Origin: Candidatus Woesearchaeota archaeon
Lineage (GTDB): Archaea > Nanobdellota > Nanobdellia > Woesearchaeales > UBA11576
Direction: 5' to 3'
DNA: 64,000 nucleotides
Assembly: GCA_018675335.1 (NCBI GenBank)
Contig: JABGYH010000005.1
Coordinates: forward strand, 62,001-126,000
Numbering within the stretch: the first letter of the stretch is position 1; each line of letters starts with the position of its first letter. The position numbers and the translations under genes are program-made. Shown piece by piece: positions 49,764 to 58,487 of the stretch. The notes under the pieces were generated by a model, which saw only the letters and a program-made list of their open reading frames with translations, was not told the DNA's origin and did no database searches.

Positions 49764-50450
49764 TTAAATTCTCAAATAATTCTCATTTAAATTTTTTAAC
49801 ATATAATTTACTATATGAACATAATTATCTACTGCACCATCAATAAATGCATTAAAATCTTCTGCAGCTTCACCTTCAACAGTATCACTTACTGCCCTAA
49901 TTATTACTGCAGGAACGTTATTTGCATTACAAACTTGTAAAACTGCAGAATCTTCCATATTGTATAAATTCGGTCTACGAAAAACACCATCAATCACTCC
50001 TGCCAATTCTCCACCCAATTCATTTAATTAATATTTACTTTCAGCATCCAAAAATTGAGATCCAGTAGCTGAATATGCATCAAAAGTATCTTCAGAAGCT
50101 TCAATTGCTAAATCAATCAATTTTTTATCTGATCTAAAAACTCGTTCATGAGTGAATGGAATTTCTCCTCTTTGATAACTTTTATCCCAAGATTGCACAT
50201 CCATTTCACAATCAATTGCTGCATCTACAATCCCTAATTCTCCAATTTCCAACCCTAATTCCAACGCACCTCCAACTCCTGAAAAAATAATTGCATCAGG
50301 TTTGAATTCACTAATTACTCTTTGAGTATTCATTGCAGCAGCAGTCTTTCCAACTCCTGTGTATCCCACATAAACTTCATGACCATGTTTGTGCATATGC
50401 CCATATGCTTTTACCTCAGGTTCCATCGCTCCAAGTATTGCTATTTTCAT
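49764..50450 (-). pseudogene. MTA/SAH-nucleosidase-like gene interrupted by an in-frame TAA
   Basis: The frame is continuous from the ATG at 50450 (SD AAGGAG) to 49764 but holds one TAA at 50028-50030. Up to it the protein has the 5'-methylthioadenosine/SAH nucleosidase start (AILGAMEPEV, SGVGGAL, SATGSQFLDAESKY). After it come LNELGGEL, then NLYNMEDSAVLQVCNANNVPAVIIRAVSD, with the purine-site ME and the catalytic Asp. CAA to TAA is one substitution. TAA is not a known pyrrolysine or selenocysteine codon, so recoding is unlikely. Either the gene is inactive or the base is wrong. It may have overlapped in function with mtnP. Confidence 0.85.
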
Positions 50451-50479
50451 TTTAACATCTCCTTAAAATTTATTTTTAA

Positions 50480-50977
50480 TTAATCTATGTCCAACATACT
50501 AAATCGCGCATCCAAAGATTCGCTCAAATCAATCTCTTCAAAAAAACCACTCAAAATATCCTCAATATTAACTAATTCCACTCCTTCATCTACGTCACAA
50601 TCAACACCCCAATCAGAACTACCATAGTCAACATCATCAGCTAAATCTAACATACTAAACCTATAATCTGTTTCAACTTCTCGTCCCTCAAATTCTAAAT
50701 TAGATGCTTCAGGTTGATCATTTGAAACTGCAATGTTAGAATCAAAAGTTCCAGAATAAAATTCTATTCTATACTTTTCTAAGACATTTCGTTTACTCCC
50801 ATGAACATAACCTAAAAAAATCGGTTTAAATCCCACAACAGATTTATGTCTTCCACCCCAAACTAATTTAACACGTGCATCAACATACCCCCCAGCAATT
50901 AACGGATCTGCTTGCCAAATTTGCATTTCTGCATCAAACAATTTTGTTAAACCTTTTGTTGAATAAATTCGTTTCAT
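50480..50977 (-). CDS. Hypothetical acidic protein with repeated RFSMLD motif
   Basis: About 165 residues from the ATG at 50977, supported by a TATA box 24 nt upstream. N-terminal half beta-rich (KLFDAEMQIWQADPLIAGGYVDARVKLVWGG). The C-terminal part is very acidic and contains YRFSMLDLADD and, at the end, ARFSMLDID, two copies of one short motif, which may be a peptide that binds a partner. No family recognised, no membrane segment. Confidence 0.65.
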   Translation of the reverse strand: MKRIYSTKGLTKLFDAEMQIWQADPLIAGGYVDARVKLVWGGRHKSVVGFKPIFLGYVHGSKRNVLEKYRIEFYSGTFDSNIAVSNDQPEASNLEFEGREVETDYRFSMLDLADDVDYGSSDWGVDCDVDEGVELVNIEDILSGFFEEIDLSESLDARFSMLDID

Positions 50978-50994
50978 ACCAATCAACAGAACAA

Positions 50995-51006
50995 GATATA
51001 AATTAA
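50995..51006 (-). promoter_or_regulatory. TATA box of the RFSMLD gene
   Basis: TTTAATTTATATC on the minus strand, centred about 24 nt before the ATG at 50977; it decides this start over the earlier in-frame codon at 51016. Confidence 0.55.
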
Positions 51007-51040
51007 ACTCTCCCAAAAAAATCTTTGTAAAATAGAAACA

Positions 51041-51050
51041 TATTTAAATA
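51041..51050 (+). promoter_or_regulatory. TATA box of the double-Lrp regulator
   Basis: TATTTAAATA centred 25 nt before the ATG at 51071, a classic leaderless archaeal promoter. The palindromic centre is a place where the regulator could bind its own promoter, but no operator is evident by eye. Confidence 0.65.
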
Positions 51051-51070
51051 ATACTTCCAACATACAATAA

Positions 51071-52003
51071 ATGGACAAAATTAATCAGAAAATCATCCAA
51101 GAATTAGATAAAAATCCAAAAGTACCACTAACAAAATTATCTAAAAAACTTAGAATTTCTCAACAAGTTGCAGATTATAGAATCAAACGAATGATTGAAT
51201 CTGGACAAATAAAAAAATTTGGAACAATCATCAATCTAAATTCATTAAAACAAGAACACTACCGAATTTTTTTTACTTTTAGTAATAAATATTCTAACAA
51301 AGAAATATTTTCTTATTTAAAAAAACAAAAAGGAATTTACTGGACTGCAAGAGTTGGAGGAAGATATGATTTACTTATTGTCTTATTTGTTTTTAATTTT
51401 CAAATTCACGACTCATTTATCGATGCATTAAATACTAAATTTCCAGGACTAATTAAAGAATATTCATCAAATTACGGAACTGACTATTTTCTTTACAAAC
51501 ATAAATATTTTAACAAAGATGACGTAATTATTCACTACAGCTGCAATGATCAAAGAATAGATGTAGACAAATTAGATTTAGAAATAATTAAAGAAATCAA
51601 AGATAATTGTAGGATGTCTTCAGTAGAATTAGGAAAAAAATATGCAGTTAGTTACAAAACAATTCTTAACCGCATTAAATCATTAGAACAAAAAAAAATA
51701 ATTTTAGGATATAGACTTTTTCTTGAATCTCCCAAACTTAAATCATTCACAGTTTTATTTTCATTTCAAAACTACTCTCGTTCAGAAGAGAAATCATTAA
51801 TCAATTATATCGCTCAAATTCCAACCATAACCCAAGCAATCAAATTATATGGCCAATGGGGGTTAAACTTACAAATTAAAGCAAATAATAATGAAGAATT
51901 ACAAAATATCCTTATTGATTTAAAAAATAAATTTAGTATTTTAAATTCTCATGAAATCATTCCAATATTTGAAGATATAGAAATAAACTTGTGCCCTATT
52001 TAG
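51071..52003 (+). CDS. Lrp/AsnC-family regulator with duplicated HTH
   Basis: 310 residues formed of two Lrp/AsnC-like units in one chain: HTH 1 at about 5-50 (LTKLSKKLRISQQVADYRIKRM) followed by a RAM-like segment (YWTARVGGRYDLLIVL), and HTH 2 at about 175-220 (MSSVELGKKYAVSYKTILNRIKSLE) followed by a second RAM-like segment (IKLYGQWGLNLQIK). Single Lrp proteins are about 150 residues, so this is a fused tandem. Its ligand is unknown. It overlaps the convergent kinase gene by 8 bp. Confidence 0.85.
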   Translation: MDKINQKIIQELDKNPKVPLTKLSKKLRISQQVADYRIKRMIESGQIKKFGTIINLNSLKQEHYRIFFTFSNKYSNKEIFSYLKKQKGIYWTARVGGRYDLLIVLFVFNFQIHDSFIDALNTKFPGLIKEYSSNYGTDYFLYKHKYFNKDDVIIHYSCNDQRIDVDKLDLEIIKEIKDNCRMSSVELGKKYAVSYKTILNRIKSLEQKKIILGYRLFLESPKLKSFTVLFSFQNYSRSEEKSLINYIAQIPTITQAIKLYGQWGLNLQIKANNNEELQNILIDLKNKFSILNSHEIIPIFEDIEINLCPI

Positions 52004-52487
52004 GCAGTTGTTCAATAATTTCTCGAACACATTTTTCTATGGGTTGACTCACATCAACTAAATTCCCATAATCAAACTCTGTTGATTTTGTATAAACTAC
52101 ACTCGCAGCACCAACTCCTAATGTTTTTTCTCGATTTTTATCGCGAGTTATACAAAGATTTAGTGTTGCTTTTAATGTAAATACTTGCCCACCAAATTTT
52201 AGTTTCTTTTGTAAATCTTCAATTTGTGATTTCCAATAAAAATTACCGTCAAAAATAACATTCATTCCTTTTTCTAAAAAAGGTTTTGCTAATTTAACTA
52301 AAATATCATTTGCCTTAATAAAACTCTTTTGAGAAATATATCCTTCTTCACGATCATTTTCTAAATCATGTGTTGATAAAATTTCATCTACTGAGAAATA
52401 TTTTGCTCCAATTCTTGCGCATATTTCCTTTGCAATAGTTGTTTTTCCACAACCCAACGGACCTCTAATGATAACATAATAAGCCAT
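51996..52487 (-). CDS. P-loop kinase, AAA_33/zeta-toxin-like
   Basis: 163 residues. Walker A GPLGCGKTT (9-17), then FSVDEILSTHD after the first helix and VIFDGNFYW, which fits the small P-loop kinase group (AAA_33, shikimate- or gluconate-kinase-like, also zeta toxins). Arg-rich lid TRDKNREKT near 110. The substrate cannot be told. Converges with and slightly overlaps the Lrp gene. Confidence 0.8.
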   Translation of the reverse strand: MAYYVIIRGPLGCGKTTIAKEICARIGAKYFSVDEILSTHDLENDREEGYISQKSFIKANDILVKLAKPFLEKGMNVIFDGNFYWKSQIEDLQKKLKFGGQVFTLKATLNLCITRDKNREKTLGVGAASVVYTKSTEFDYGNLVDVSQPIEKCVREIIEQLPK

Positions 52488-52561
52488 AATAAAGAATAAA
52501 TCAAATCAACTATTTAATGATTATGAAATTAGAAAAAAAATAGAAAAAAATTGTAAAAAAT

Positions 52562-53566
52562 TTATCGCGGAACTAATGCTCTAACTTGAGCGGCAACATG
52601 TTCATATTCTGCTCCAGGACCAACTCCAATAAGGTTTAATCCAAGAACTGATTCTAAACGAGTAATTGTTCCTCTAGCTTTTTGATATTTAACATCAGAT
52701 TCATCCCCAATTTCAAGACCTAATCTTCCAGTAGAAGGACCAGCACTTCGAGTAGCACCTAAATCTCCACCAAATGATTTCATATGACCGCCACCTAAAT
52801 CACTTCCACCAAGCGACTGCAAAGATAACATAGGAGTTCTAACTGCTTCTTTTCGAAAACCATAAACAGTCACTCCAAGTCCAGGTACAACTCCTGATGC
52901 TTCATATTTTGCAACTTGATCTTCAGATAAAATATCTCCTAATTTAAGATATCTTTCTCCACCTTCTGAGTCTTCCATCATAATGGGAGCTTCTGAAAAT
53001 GAACTTATAATTCCTCTTTCAACTCCAAAACCATTAACTAATAATGATGCAACACCTGAATGAACTCCCGAATAAGTAAATCCAACAAATACTTGATCGC
53101 CCATTTGTTCAACTTTAGGAACTAATGCAATTCCATAAACTCTTTTTGCACCTTCAAAATTATGTTCTGGCTTTACAGTTTCAGATAATTTTTTTGAAGT
53201 TTCATAACGTTCTGCTTTTCCTTTTTTACCAATTGTTCCAGTTACCATCAGATCAATTCCTTCTGCAACTTGAATAATTGGAACTTGAAAAAATCCAGTT
53301 TCTGGATTTCCAACTGTTAATGTTAGTTTAGATGATCCTGTCGCTCCAGGTAATCTTAACTCAGACATAAGATACTGAGATCCATTTTCATGAGTAGTTC
53401 TAACACTAGGTGTTCGCGCACCATTCATCAAACTTAATTCTAATTCGCTAGCAACTCTATTTGCTAAACCAAATACTTCTGCCATAGCACCATAATTTGC
53501 ATAAAAATCAACTGCTGATTTTACTTTTTCTTGCGCAACAGGTGCGTCTGTTCCAACTAATCCCAT
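52562..53566 (-). CDS. Hypothetical soluble Gly-rich protein
   Basis: About 334 residues. No membrane segment. A helical start (KVKSAVDFYANYGAMAEVFGLANRVASELELSL) and a long middle with beta strands and Gly (GVHSGVASLLVNGFGVERGII), then DLGGGHMKSFGGDLG. I do not recognise the family. The ATG at 53566 is chosen over 53581 because an SD (GGAGG) lies 7 nt upstream; a TATA-like element (53596-53605) would start the mRNA just before it. Real coding is likely on length and composition. Confidence 0.7.
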   Translation of the reverse strand: MGLVGTDAPVAQEKVKSAVDFYANYGAMAEVFGLANRVASELELSLMNGARTPSVRTTHENGSQYLMSELRLPGATGSSKLTLTVGNPETGFFQVPIIQVAEGIDLMVTGTIGKKGKAERYETSKKLSETVKPEHNFEGAKRVYGIALVPKVEQMGDQVFVGFTYSGVHSGVASLLVNGFGVERGIISSFSEAPIMMEDSEGGERYLKLGDILSEDQVAKYEASGVVPGLGVTVYGFRKEAVRTPMLSLQSLGGSDLGGGHMKSFGGDLGATRSAGPSTGRLGLEIGDESDVKYQKARGTITRLESVLGLNLIGVGPGAEYEHVAAQVRALVPR

Positions 53567-53595
53567 TTTAAAATCCTCCATAATAAAAATTTAAT

Positions 53596-53605
53596 AATAT
53601 AAATA
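53596..53605 (-). promoter_or_regulatory. TATA-like element of the 52562-53566 gene
   Basis: TATTTATATT on the minus strand, centred about 20 nt before the 53581 codon and 34 nt before the ATG at 53566. Confidence 0.5.
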
Positions 53606-53677
53606 CCAAGCAACGAATATGAGATTTATAAAGTTTTCTGTAATTACTACTAAGAAATAGTTATCAATTTACAGGTT

Positions 53678-54280
53678 TCACAATATCTTAATTATCCCTA
53701 ATATTGCACCAGACATATCATTTCTATCTTTAAACACAAACCCATCTTTCTTAATTTCATTTTCTCGACCTTTATACCTATGTTCGACAACGTCTAATTT
53801 AGAAAAATCATAAACTATTGCAAGATTAACACGAATAGGACCTCTACCATCTGCAATTGGCCAGAAATAAAATGGTTCAATAAATTGCGCAAAATATTCT
53901 CCTTTTTTAGTAACTTTATACTCCAATGCGAAGAAATCAATATGTTTTCCTTCAATATTTTCATATCTGTCTCCAACCCTATTTGGATCATAACGATCAT
54001 GCCCAAGTTTCTTAATAATTTTAATCATATCACCAATTGACATTTTAGGATGTTCATCAGAACTTAATACTCTAATTGCAACTTTCTTACCAAGAAAATG
54101 TCGTTTCAAACAAACATCAATGCGAGAACCAATTTTATCAAAATCAGGTTTGTTATTAAAGTAAACTTTAGGAATTTTTAAACCAAACCAAGGAGTGCCT
54201 GAGTAATTCACAACACCACCAGACTTACGAAACTTTTTAAATGTATATTCCTGAATAGTAACTTGATAAACAGGGATCAT
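53678..54280 (-). CDS. Hypothetical protein downstream of aIF2-gamma
   Basis: 200 residues, soluble, mixed alpha/beta. Features: TFKKFRKSGGVVNYSGTPW, KIIKKLGHDRYDPNRVGDRYEN, and a beta-rich C-terminal half (FFALEYKVTKKGEYFAQFIEPFYFWPIADGRGP). No family or catalytic motif recognised. 33 bp after the aIF2-gamma stop, same strand, so probably co-transcribed; whether it has a translation role is not known. Confidence 0.7.
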   Translation of the reverse strand: MIPVYQVTIQEYTFKKFRKSGGVVNYSGTPWFGLKIPKVYFNNKPDFDKIGSRIDVCLKRHFLGKKVAIRVLSSDEHPKMSIGDMIKIIKKLGHDRYDPNRVGDRYENIEGKHIDFFALEYKVTKKGEYFAQFIEPFYFWPIADGRGPIRVNLAIVYDFSKLDVVEHRYKGRENEIKKDGFVFKDRNDMSGAILGIIKIL

Positions 54281-54313
54281 AAAAAAAAAGAAATTACTTA
54301 AGAATTTAAACTT

Positions 54314-55561
54314 TTACTTTATTAAACCAAAACCAATCAATCTAAATCTCGCTCCAAATCGTCTAGAAATTGTAACTCTCGCACCAACTTCAGCACAAAC
54401 AGGCAATTTCAATATACAATCAAATTCGTCTTTGGATAAATTAGTAACTACTCCAACAGTTGCAGCAGAATTTACATTAAGCATAAGTGGTTCTCTTAAT
54501 TTTATTGATTCGACGTCGAGATCTTCTTTAGATCCTACAACACGCTTAAGAAGATGAGTTTCGAGTTTAAGTTCAGTCCATACAGGAGGCAATGTTCCAA
54601 CATGACCAACAACACTTCCAGAAAGCTTATCACTTTTTACAATTCCAGGATCAAGACTTGTGAGTACACCAATACTTCCACCAGGACCTAATTTGTCAAC
54701 ACTTGCTCCACCACTTTTAAGTCCAACAATTTTTGTAATTATAGGAATATAACTTTTTCGACCATCTCGCTCTAATTCTCGCCCAGGTCGAATCTCAATT
54801 TCATCACCATCAATTAATTGACCCTTCGCAAGAGCTCCACCTAAAACTCCACCTATTAATTTTTCAGGTTTTGACCCTGGTTTATTAATATCAAAACTTC
54901 TTGCAACAAACATTTTTGGTTTTTCTTTTAAGTTTCGCTTAGGTGTTGGAATTACTTTTTCAATTGTTCTAATTAACAAATCAATATTAACATTATATTG
55001 TGCTGAAATAGGAATAATAGGAGAATCTTTGTAAGATGTTTTTGCTAAAAAATCTTTAATTTGTTTATAATTTTTCATTGCTTGATCTTCTTTGGTTAAA
55101 TCAACTTTATTTTGAACAATGATAACGTTTTTCACACCCATAATTTCTAAAGCCATTAAGTGTTCTCTAGTTTGTGGTTGTGGACATTCTTCATTTGCTG
55201 CAACGAGTAATAATGCTCCATCCATAATTGTTGCTCCTGCAAGCATTGTTGCCATTAAACTTTCGTGTCCAGGCGCATCAACAAAACTAATTTTTCTTAC
55301 TTCTTCAGTATCTTTAGTACAATGTGGACATTTTGGTTTTACAGTAAAGAAATCGCACTTTTTACATTTTCTAAATGCAGTATCTGCATATCCCAGTCTA
55401 ATAGTAATTCCTCTCTTAATCTCTTCTGAATGAGTATCAGCCCATTTTCCAGAAAGTCTCTCAGTCAATGTGGTTTTACCATGATCTACATGACCGATGA
55501 GTCCTATATTTACTTCAGGTTGAATATTTTTTGAATCCTTTTTGACTGCTTTCTTTACCAT
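54314..55561 (-). CDS. eif2g: Translation initiation factor aIF2 subunit gamma
   Basis: GTPase that carries initiator Met-tRNA to the ribosome. G1 GHVDHGKTT, G3 DAPGHE, G4 NKVD, SAQ G5 region and a zinc knuckle CKKC ... CPHC between switch regions are present. Domains II and III (RSFDINKPGSKPEKLIGGV, KSDKLSGSVVGHVG) complete the usual 415 residues. The TATA box (55585-55594) is 29 nt before the ATG, predicting a leaderless mRNA. The alpha and beta subunits are not nearby. Confidence 0.98.
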   Translation of the reverse strand: MVKKAVKKDSKNIQPEVNIGLIGHVDHGKTTLTERLSGKWADTHSEEIKRGITIRLGYADTAFRKCKKCDFFTVKPKCPHCTKDTEEVRKISFVDAPGHESLMATMLAGATIMDGALLLVAANEECPQPQTREHLMALEIMGVKNVIIVQNKVDLTKEDQAMKNYKQIKDFLAKTSYKDSPIIPISAQYNVNIDLLIRTIEKVIPTPKRNLKEKPKMFVARSFDINKPGSKPEKLIGGVLGGALAKGQLIDGDEIEIRPGRELERDGRKSYIPIITKIVGLKSGGASVDKLGPGGSIGVLTSLDPGIVKSDKLSGSVVGHVGTLPPVWTELKLETHLLKRVVGSKEDLDVESIKLREPLMLNVNSAATVGVVTNLSKDEFDCILKLPVCAEVGARVTISRRFGARFRLIGFGLIK

Positions 55562-55584
55562 TTAATAAACAAGAAAAGTTAGGT

Positions 55585-55594
55585 CTTTATAAAG
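55585..55594 (-). promoter_or_regulatory. TATA box of eif2g
   Basis: CTTTATAAAG on the minus strand, centred 29 nt before the aIF2-gamma ATG. Confidence 0.6.
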
Positions 55595-55672
55595 TTAACT
55601 CATTAATTCTAATAGCCATATAGCAAGTATTTAAAAAGAATAACTCCATCAATTACAATAAATGTGACATCA

Positions 55673-56266
55673 ATGATTAAAGCAATTATTTTTGATTGGG
55701 GTGGAGTAATTTCTATCCATGGCAAATTTACTCAATATTATCAAGAGTACAAAGACCAACTTAATGTAACTGAAGAAAAATATGTGAAAGTTGCAACAAA
55801 ATATTGGAACCAAGTAAAAATTGATGAAATTTCTTGTAACTCATTTTGGAATAATTTAGGTAATGATCTAAACATAGATCCAAAAAAATTACAAAAAGAA
55901 ATTTTTGAATATTATGGTTTTAATGAAGAAGTATGGAATTTAATAAAAGATCTAAAACCAAATTATCATTTAGCCTTGCTTTCAAATAATATGAAAGAAT
56001 GGTTTGATAAATTAGACTCACAACATAATTTCACCCAAATTTTTGATACTTTAATTCTATCACATGACGTAAAACTTGCAAAGCCTGATGAAGAAATTTT
56101 TTTAAAAGCTCAAAATAAACTCCCATTTTCTCCAGAAGAATGTTTATTTATTGATGATCAACCAAGAAATATTACTCCTGCAAAAAAAATTGGATTTAAT
56201 ACAATTTTATTTACTAATGCGAATCAATTAAAAGAAGAATTAAAAAAATTTAATATTAATGTTTAA
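55673..56266 (+). CDS. HAD-superfamily hydrolase, DxG subtype
   Basis: About 197 residues from the ATG at 55673; a GTG nine bases upstream is also possible. Motif I is FDWGGVIS, with the catalytic Asp but Gly where most HADs have the second Asp, typical of the IA-variant-3 group. Motif II LLSNNMKEW, motif III Lys in KLAKPDEEIF, motif IV FIDDQPRN. Small cap helix region 15-85. Likely a phosphatase of unknown substrate. Convergent with and 4 bp overlapping the next gene. Confidence 0.8.
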   Translation: MIKAIIFDWGGVISIHGKFTQYYQEYKDQLNVTEEKYVKVATKYWNQVKIDEISCNSFWNNLGNDLNIDPKKLQKEIFEYYGFNEEVWNLIKDLKPNYHLALLSNNMKEWFDKLDSQHNFTQIFDTLILSHDVKLAKPDEEIFLKAQNKLPFSPEECLFIDDQPRNITPAKKIGFNTILFTNANQLKEELKKFNINV

Positions 56267-56847
56267 GGAACTCGAACAATCATCTCTAAAGGATAATCAT
56301 AAGGGGCTTTAGCAACCGCACCTTCAAGTTGTTTATGAACTTGCAACTTAAAAACATATGTTCCACGTTTAGCATCAGAAGGCACATCAACCATAATTAA
56401 AAATCTACCTTTTTCATTTTTAGATATTTTTTTAGATTCGATTAATTCTCCACTCCCCATCAATAACCAACTTTCAACACTACAACCCGAATTAGGCGAG
56501 CAAATTGTTGTTTTATCTTTAGCAAATGCTGTTTGAAATTGTGCTTCTAAAATATAATTAGCAGTAACGTCTGCCAATACCCCAACTCCAAAAGTATCAG
56601 ATTTACTTCTAAAAATCTCTTTTGTATGAATTGGTATTACAACTAAACTTCCCGAATCAAGTAGTTTTTCAATTTGTTGTTCAGTTTGAGAATCAAGACT
56701 TCCTTTCATATCTTGAGTTTTTGAAAAGAATTTTTTAAGAAATACTAGTCCTCCTCCAAACATAGATATGGCAAGAATTAACATTACAATAAAATTAATA
56801 GATAATTGAATACCTTTTTTATTTTTTCTTATTTTCATAAATGTCAT
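56263..56847 (-). CDS. Small pilin-like exported protein
   Basis: 194 residues. N-terminus KNKKGIQLSINFIVMLILAISMFGGGLVF: two Lys, Gly, then Gln-Leu-Ser and a hydrophobic helix, which looks like an archaeal class III prepilin signal. The remainder (40-194) is an extracellular beta domain with one likely disulfide pair (C-SPNSG-C). Third in a run of three minus-strand genes (57615->56263) whose outer two share this N-terminal type. Might be a minor pilin or an exported scaffold. Confidence 0.7.
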   Translation of the reverse strand: MTFMKIRKNKKGIQLSINFIVMLILAISMFGGGLVFLKKFFSKTQDMKGSLDSQTEQQIEKLLDSGSLVVIPIHTKEIFRSKSDTFGVGVLADVTANYILEAQFQTAFAKDKTTICSPNSGCSVESWLLMGSGELIESKKISKNEKGRFLIMVDVPSDAKRGTYVFKLQVHKQLEGAVAKAPYDYPLEMIVRVP

Positions 56848-56896
56848 TTTAGTTATCCTAAATTAAAATTAAAAGAAAAAAAAAAGTTTCAGATAT

Positions 56897-57124
56897 TTAT
56901 CTGATTACTTCATACTCTTTAACAATTAATACGATGAATAAGATTAAAACTATTACTCCTGCAATTCCCCAGGAAAGTCCAGATCCCCATTCTTCTCTAA
57001 TTACTCCTAAATAAACTCCGTAGCCAATAATTATCATTGCCACCCATAAGAATTTATCTAAAACTAATTTCATAATTTCGAATTCTTGTTGTTGAGTTAA
57101 TCTTTTTTTAAGTTTTCTGACCAT
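56897..57124 (-). CDS. Small protein with two membrane segments
   Basis: 75 residues: charged N-terminus (VRKLKKRLTQQQEFE), two helices at about 27-43 and 50-70, and an SD-like GGTGATG just before the ATG. It lies between two pilin-like genes on the same strand with short gaps, so it may be a small membrane subunit of that system. The sequence is too short to place. Confidence 0.65.
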   Translation of the reverse strand: MVRKLKKRLTQQQEFEIMKLVLDKFLWVAMIIIGYGVYLGVIREEWGSGLSWGIAGVIVLILFIVLIVKEYEVIR

Positions 57125-57135
57125 ATCACATCACC

Positions 57136-57615
57136 TTATTTAGCCATGATAACAATCTGTTTATCAACAATATTATTATCCGCGTCTGCAAATGATAATG
57201 TACAGATTGCTTTTCCTGCCATTTGCGGTCCATTTAGTATAAACTTAAACGGTTTATAAATTCCAGATGGAACATTTTGTTGTAGTGCTAAGTAACCATC
57301 AGTTAGTTTAGCTGCAAAACCATCTCCTCCACTTTGGCAAGCCATGGTCGGAGAAATTATCGACTCGCCGGCATCATTATAGAAATTGACAGTAAACTCA
57401 AAATCTTTATTTTTTAAAATTTCAATTGATTCATCAGGTAATACAATTGGTTCTTCAGCAGTTGCAGGAATATTTGGTGGCGGAACTTCGAGTTTTGAAG
57501 CGAACTTACTAAACATACCTTTAGTAAATGCCAAACCTAATCCAAGCATTGTTATTGCTAGAACTAAAATAACAATTGCATTAATAGAAAGACTTAAACT
57601 TGCTCTTTTATTCAT
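57136..57615 (-). CDS. Pilin-like exported protein
   Basis: 159 residues. N-terminus KRASLSLSINAIVILVLAITMLGLGLAF, like the protein at 56263-56847, then a beta-rich extracytoplasmic domain with two cysteines. A Pro-rich linker (PPPNIPATAEEP) separates the anchor from the domain. SD (AGAGGTGAT) before the ATG at 57615. First gene of this small operon. Prepilin-type processing is inferred, not shown. Confidence 0.75.
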   Translation of the reverse strand: MNKRASLSLSINAIVILVLAITMLGLGLAFTKGMFSKFASKLEVPPPNIPATAEEPIVLPDESIEILKNKDFEFTVNFYNDAGESIISPTMACQSGGDGFAAKLTDGYLALQQNVPSGIYKPFKFILNGPQMAGKAICTLSFADADNNIVDKQIVIMAK

Positions 57616-57964
57616 TTGATCACCTCTCTTTCATGTAGGAATAACAAAAATTTATTCAATTTTTGAAATTAAAAATTTCCATGAAAAATTTTTAATAAAA
57701 GTAATATTTTATATTTAGATAACTTTGAAAATATAATTTCAAAATTCTCTTCTTGAATTTAAGTTTAATTAATAGATAAATTAAATTCTATTTAAATAAA
57801 TAAATCTTTTCATTTATAAAGCTTTTGAAAGAAAGAGGTCGATTTACTAAAAACACTCAACTAACTTCAAAAAATTTGTTAGTTAAATCAAATTAATTTT
57901 TTCACAAAGAACGTAAATCTCCCCGACATAATAATTCTCATTAATAATTCTAATCAATATTCAC
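57616..57964. other. 349-bp intergenic region with an inverted repeat
   Basis: No gene seen. An inverted repeat AACTAAC (57859-57865) / GTTAGTT (57878-57884), 7 bp with a 12-nt spacer, may be an RNA hairpin or a dimeric operator. A minus-strand TATA-like stretch (about 57704-57718) may drive the pilin-like operon. The rest is AT-rich and unremarkable. Confidence 0.4.
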
Positions 57965-58240
57965 CTACTTAAAAAAAACATAACCTAGTGCAAGTCCTAA
58001 CCAAAATTTGGTGTTAGAATTTTTTGCTTCTCGTCTTTTATCATAATTAGAATCTTTCGTTTCTCTTCTCGCATCATATCTCGCTTGATAATTCCTTGTT
58101 TTTTGAGGATAGTAAGTCGGTTCGTAATAAGAATTTGTTAAAGAACCAACATCTTCTTGTGATTTTAATTTTTTTTCTTTTTTTCTTTTTTTCTCATCAT
58201 ACTTTTTTTGTCGTTCTAAATTTCGTTTATCTATATACAT
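57965..58240 (-). CDS. Small charged protein with C-terminal membrane segment
   Basis: 91 residues from the ATG at 58240; the frame opens with a TTG at 58294, which lies upstream of the expected transcript start set by the TATA box (58275-58286). Very Lys/Arg/Glu-rich (KKYDEKKRKKEKK), two near-repeats (RRETKDSN / RREAKNSN), then a hydrophobic end FWLGLALGYVFFK. Possibly a tail-anchored protein. The function is unknown and the gene is small, so moderate confidence. Confidence 0.6.
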   Translation of the reverse strand: MYIDKRNLERQKKYDEKKRKKEKKLKSQEDVGSLTNSYYEPTYYPQKTRNYQARYDARRETKDSNYDKRREAKNSNTKFWLGLALGYVFFK

Positions 58241-58274
58241 ATGGTTTGTTGTCTCCGTACTGGCAATCAGCACA

Positions 58275-58286
58275 ATAAATATAAAC
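58275..58286 (-). promoter_or_regulatory. TATA box before the 58240 start
   Basis: GGTTTATATTTA on the minus strand, about 40 nt before the ATG at 58240, so a leader of about 15 nt. Confidence 0.5.
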
Positions 58287-58487
58287 CAATCCAAGTTAAT
58301 ATACCTTTTTTATCAAAACTCTTAAGTTACCTAACAATAACCCTTCCAGTTAAGGGATCTGCAAAAAAGTTTAATTTAAGTAATCTAAACAATCAATCAA
58401 CCCAAAACATACACCAAAAACAACTAAATTTATAAATCAATTAAAAATTTACCAATTACTATAGAAATCAACTAAAACACGATAAAA

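Noticed and set aside
50028-50030. Stop-codon recoding as selenocysteine or pyrrolysine
   Set aside because: The codon is TAA, while these use TGA and TAG; no RNA element or partner genes seen.
55664-55672. GTG start for the HAD hydrolase
   Set aside because: The ATG at 55673 gives the standard HAD beginning; the GTG adds three residues with no support beyond the TATA spacing.
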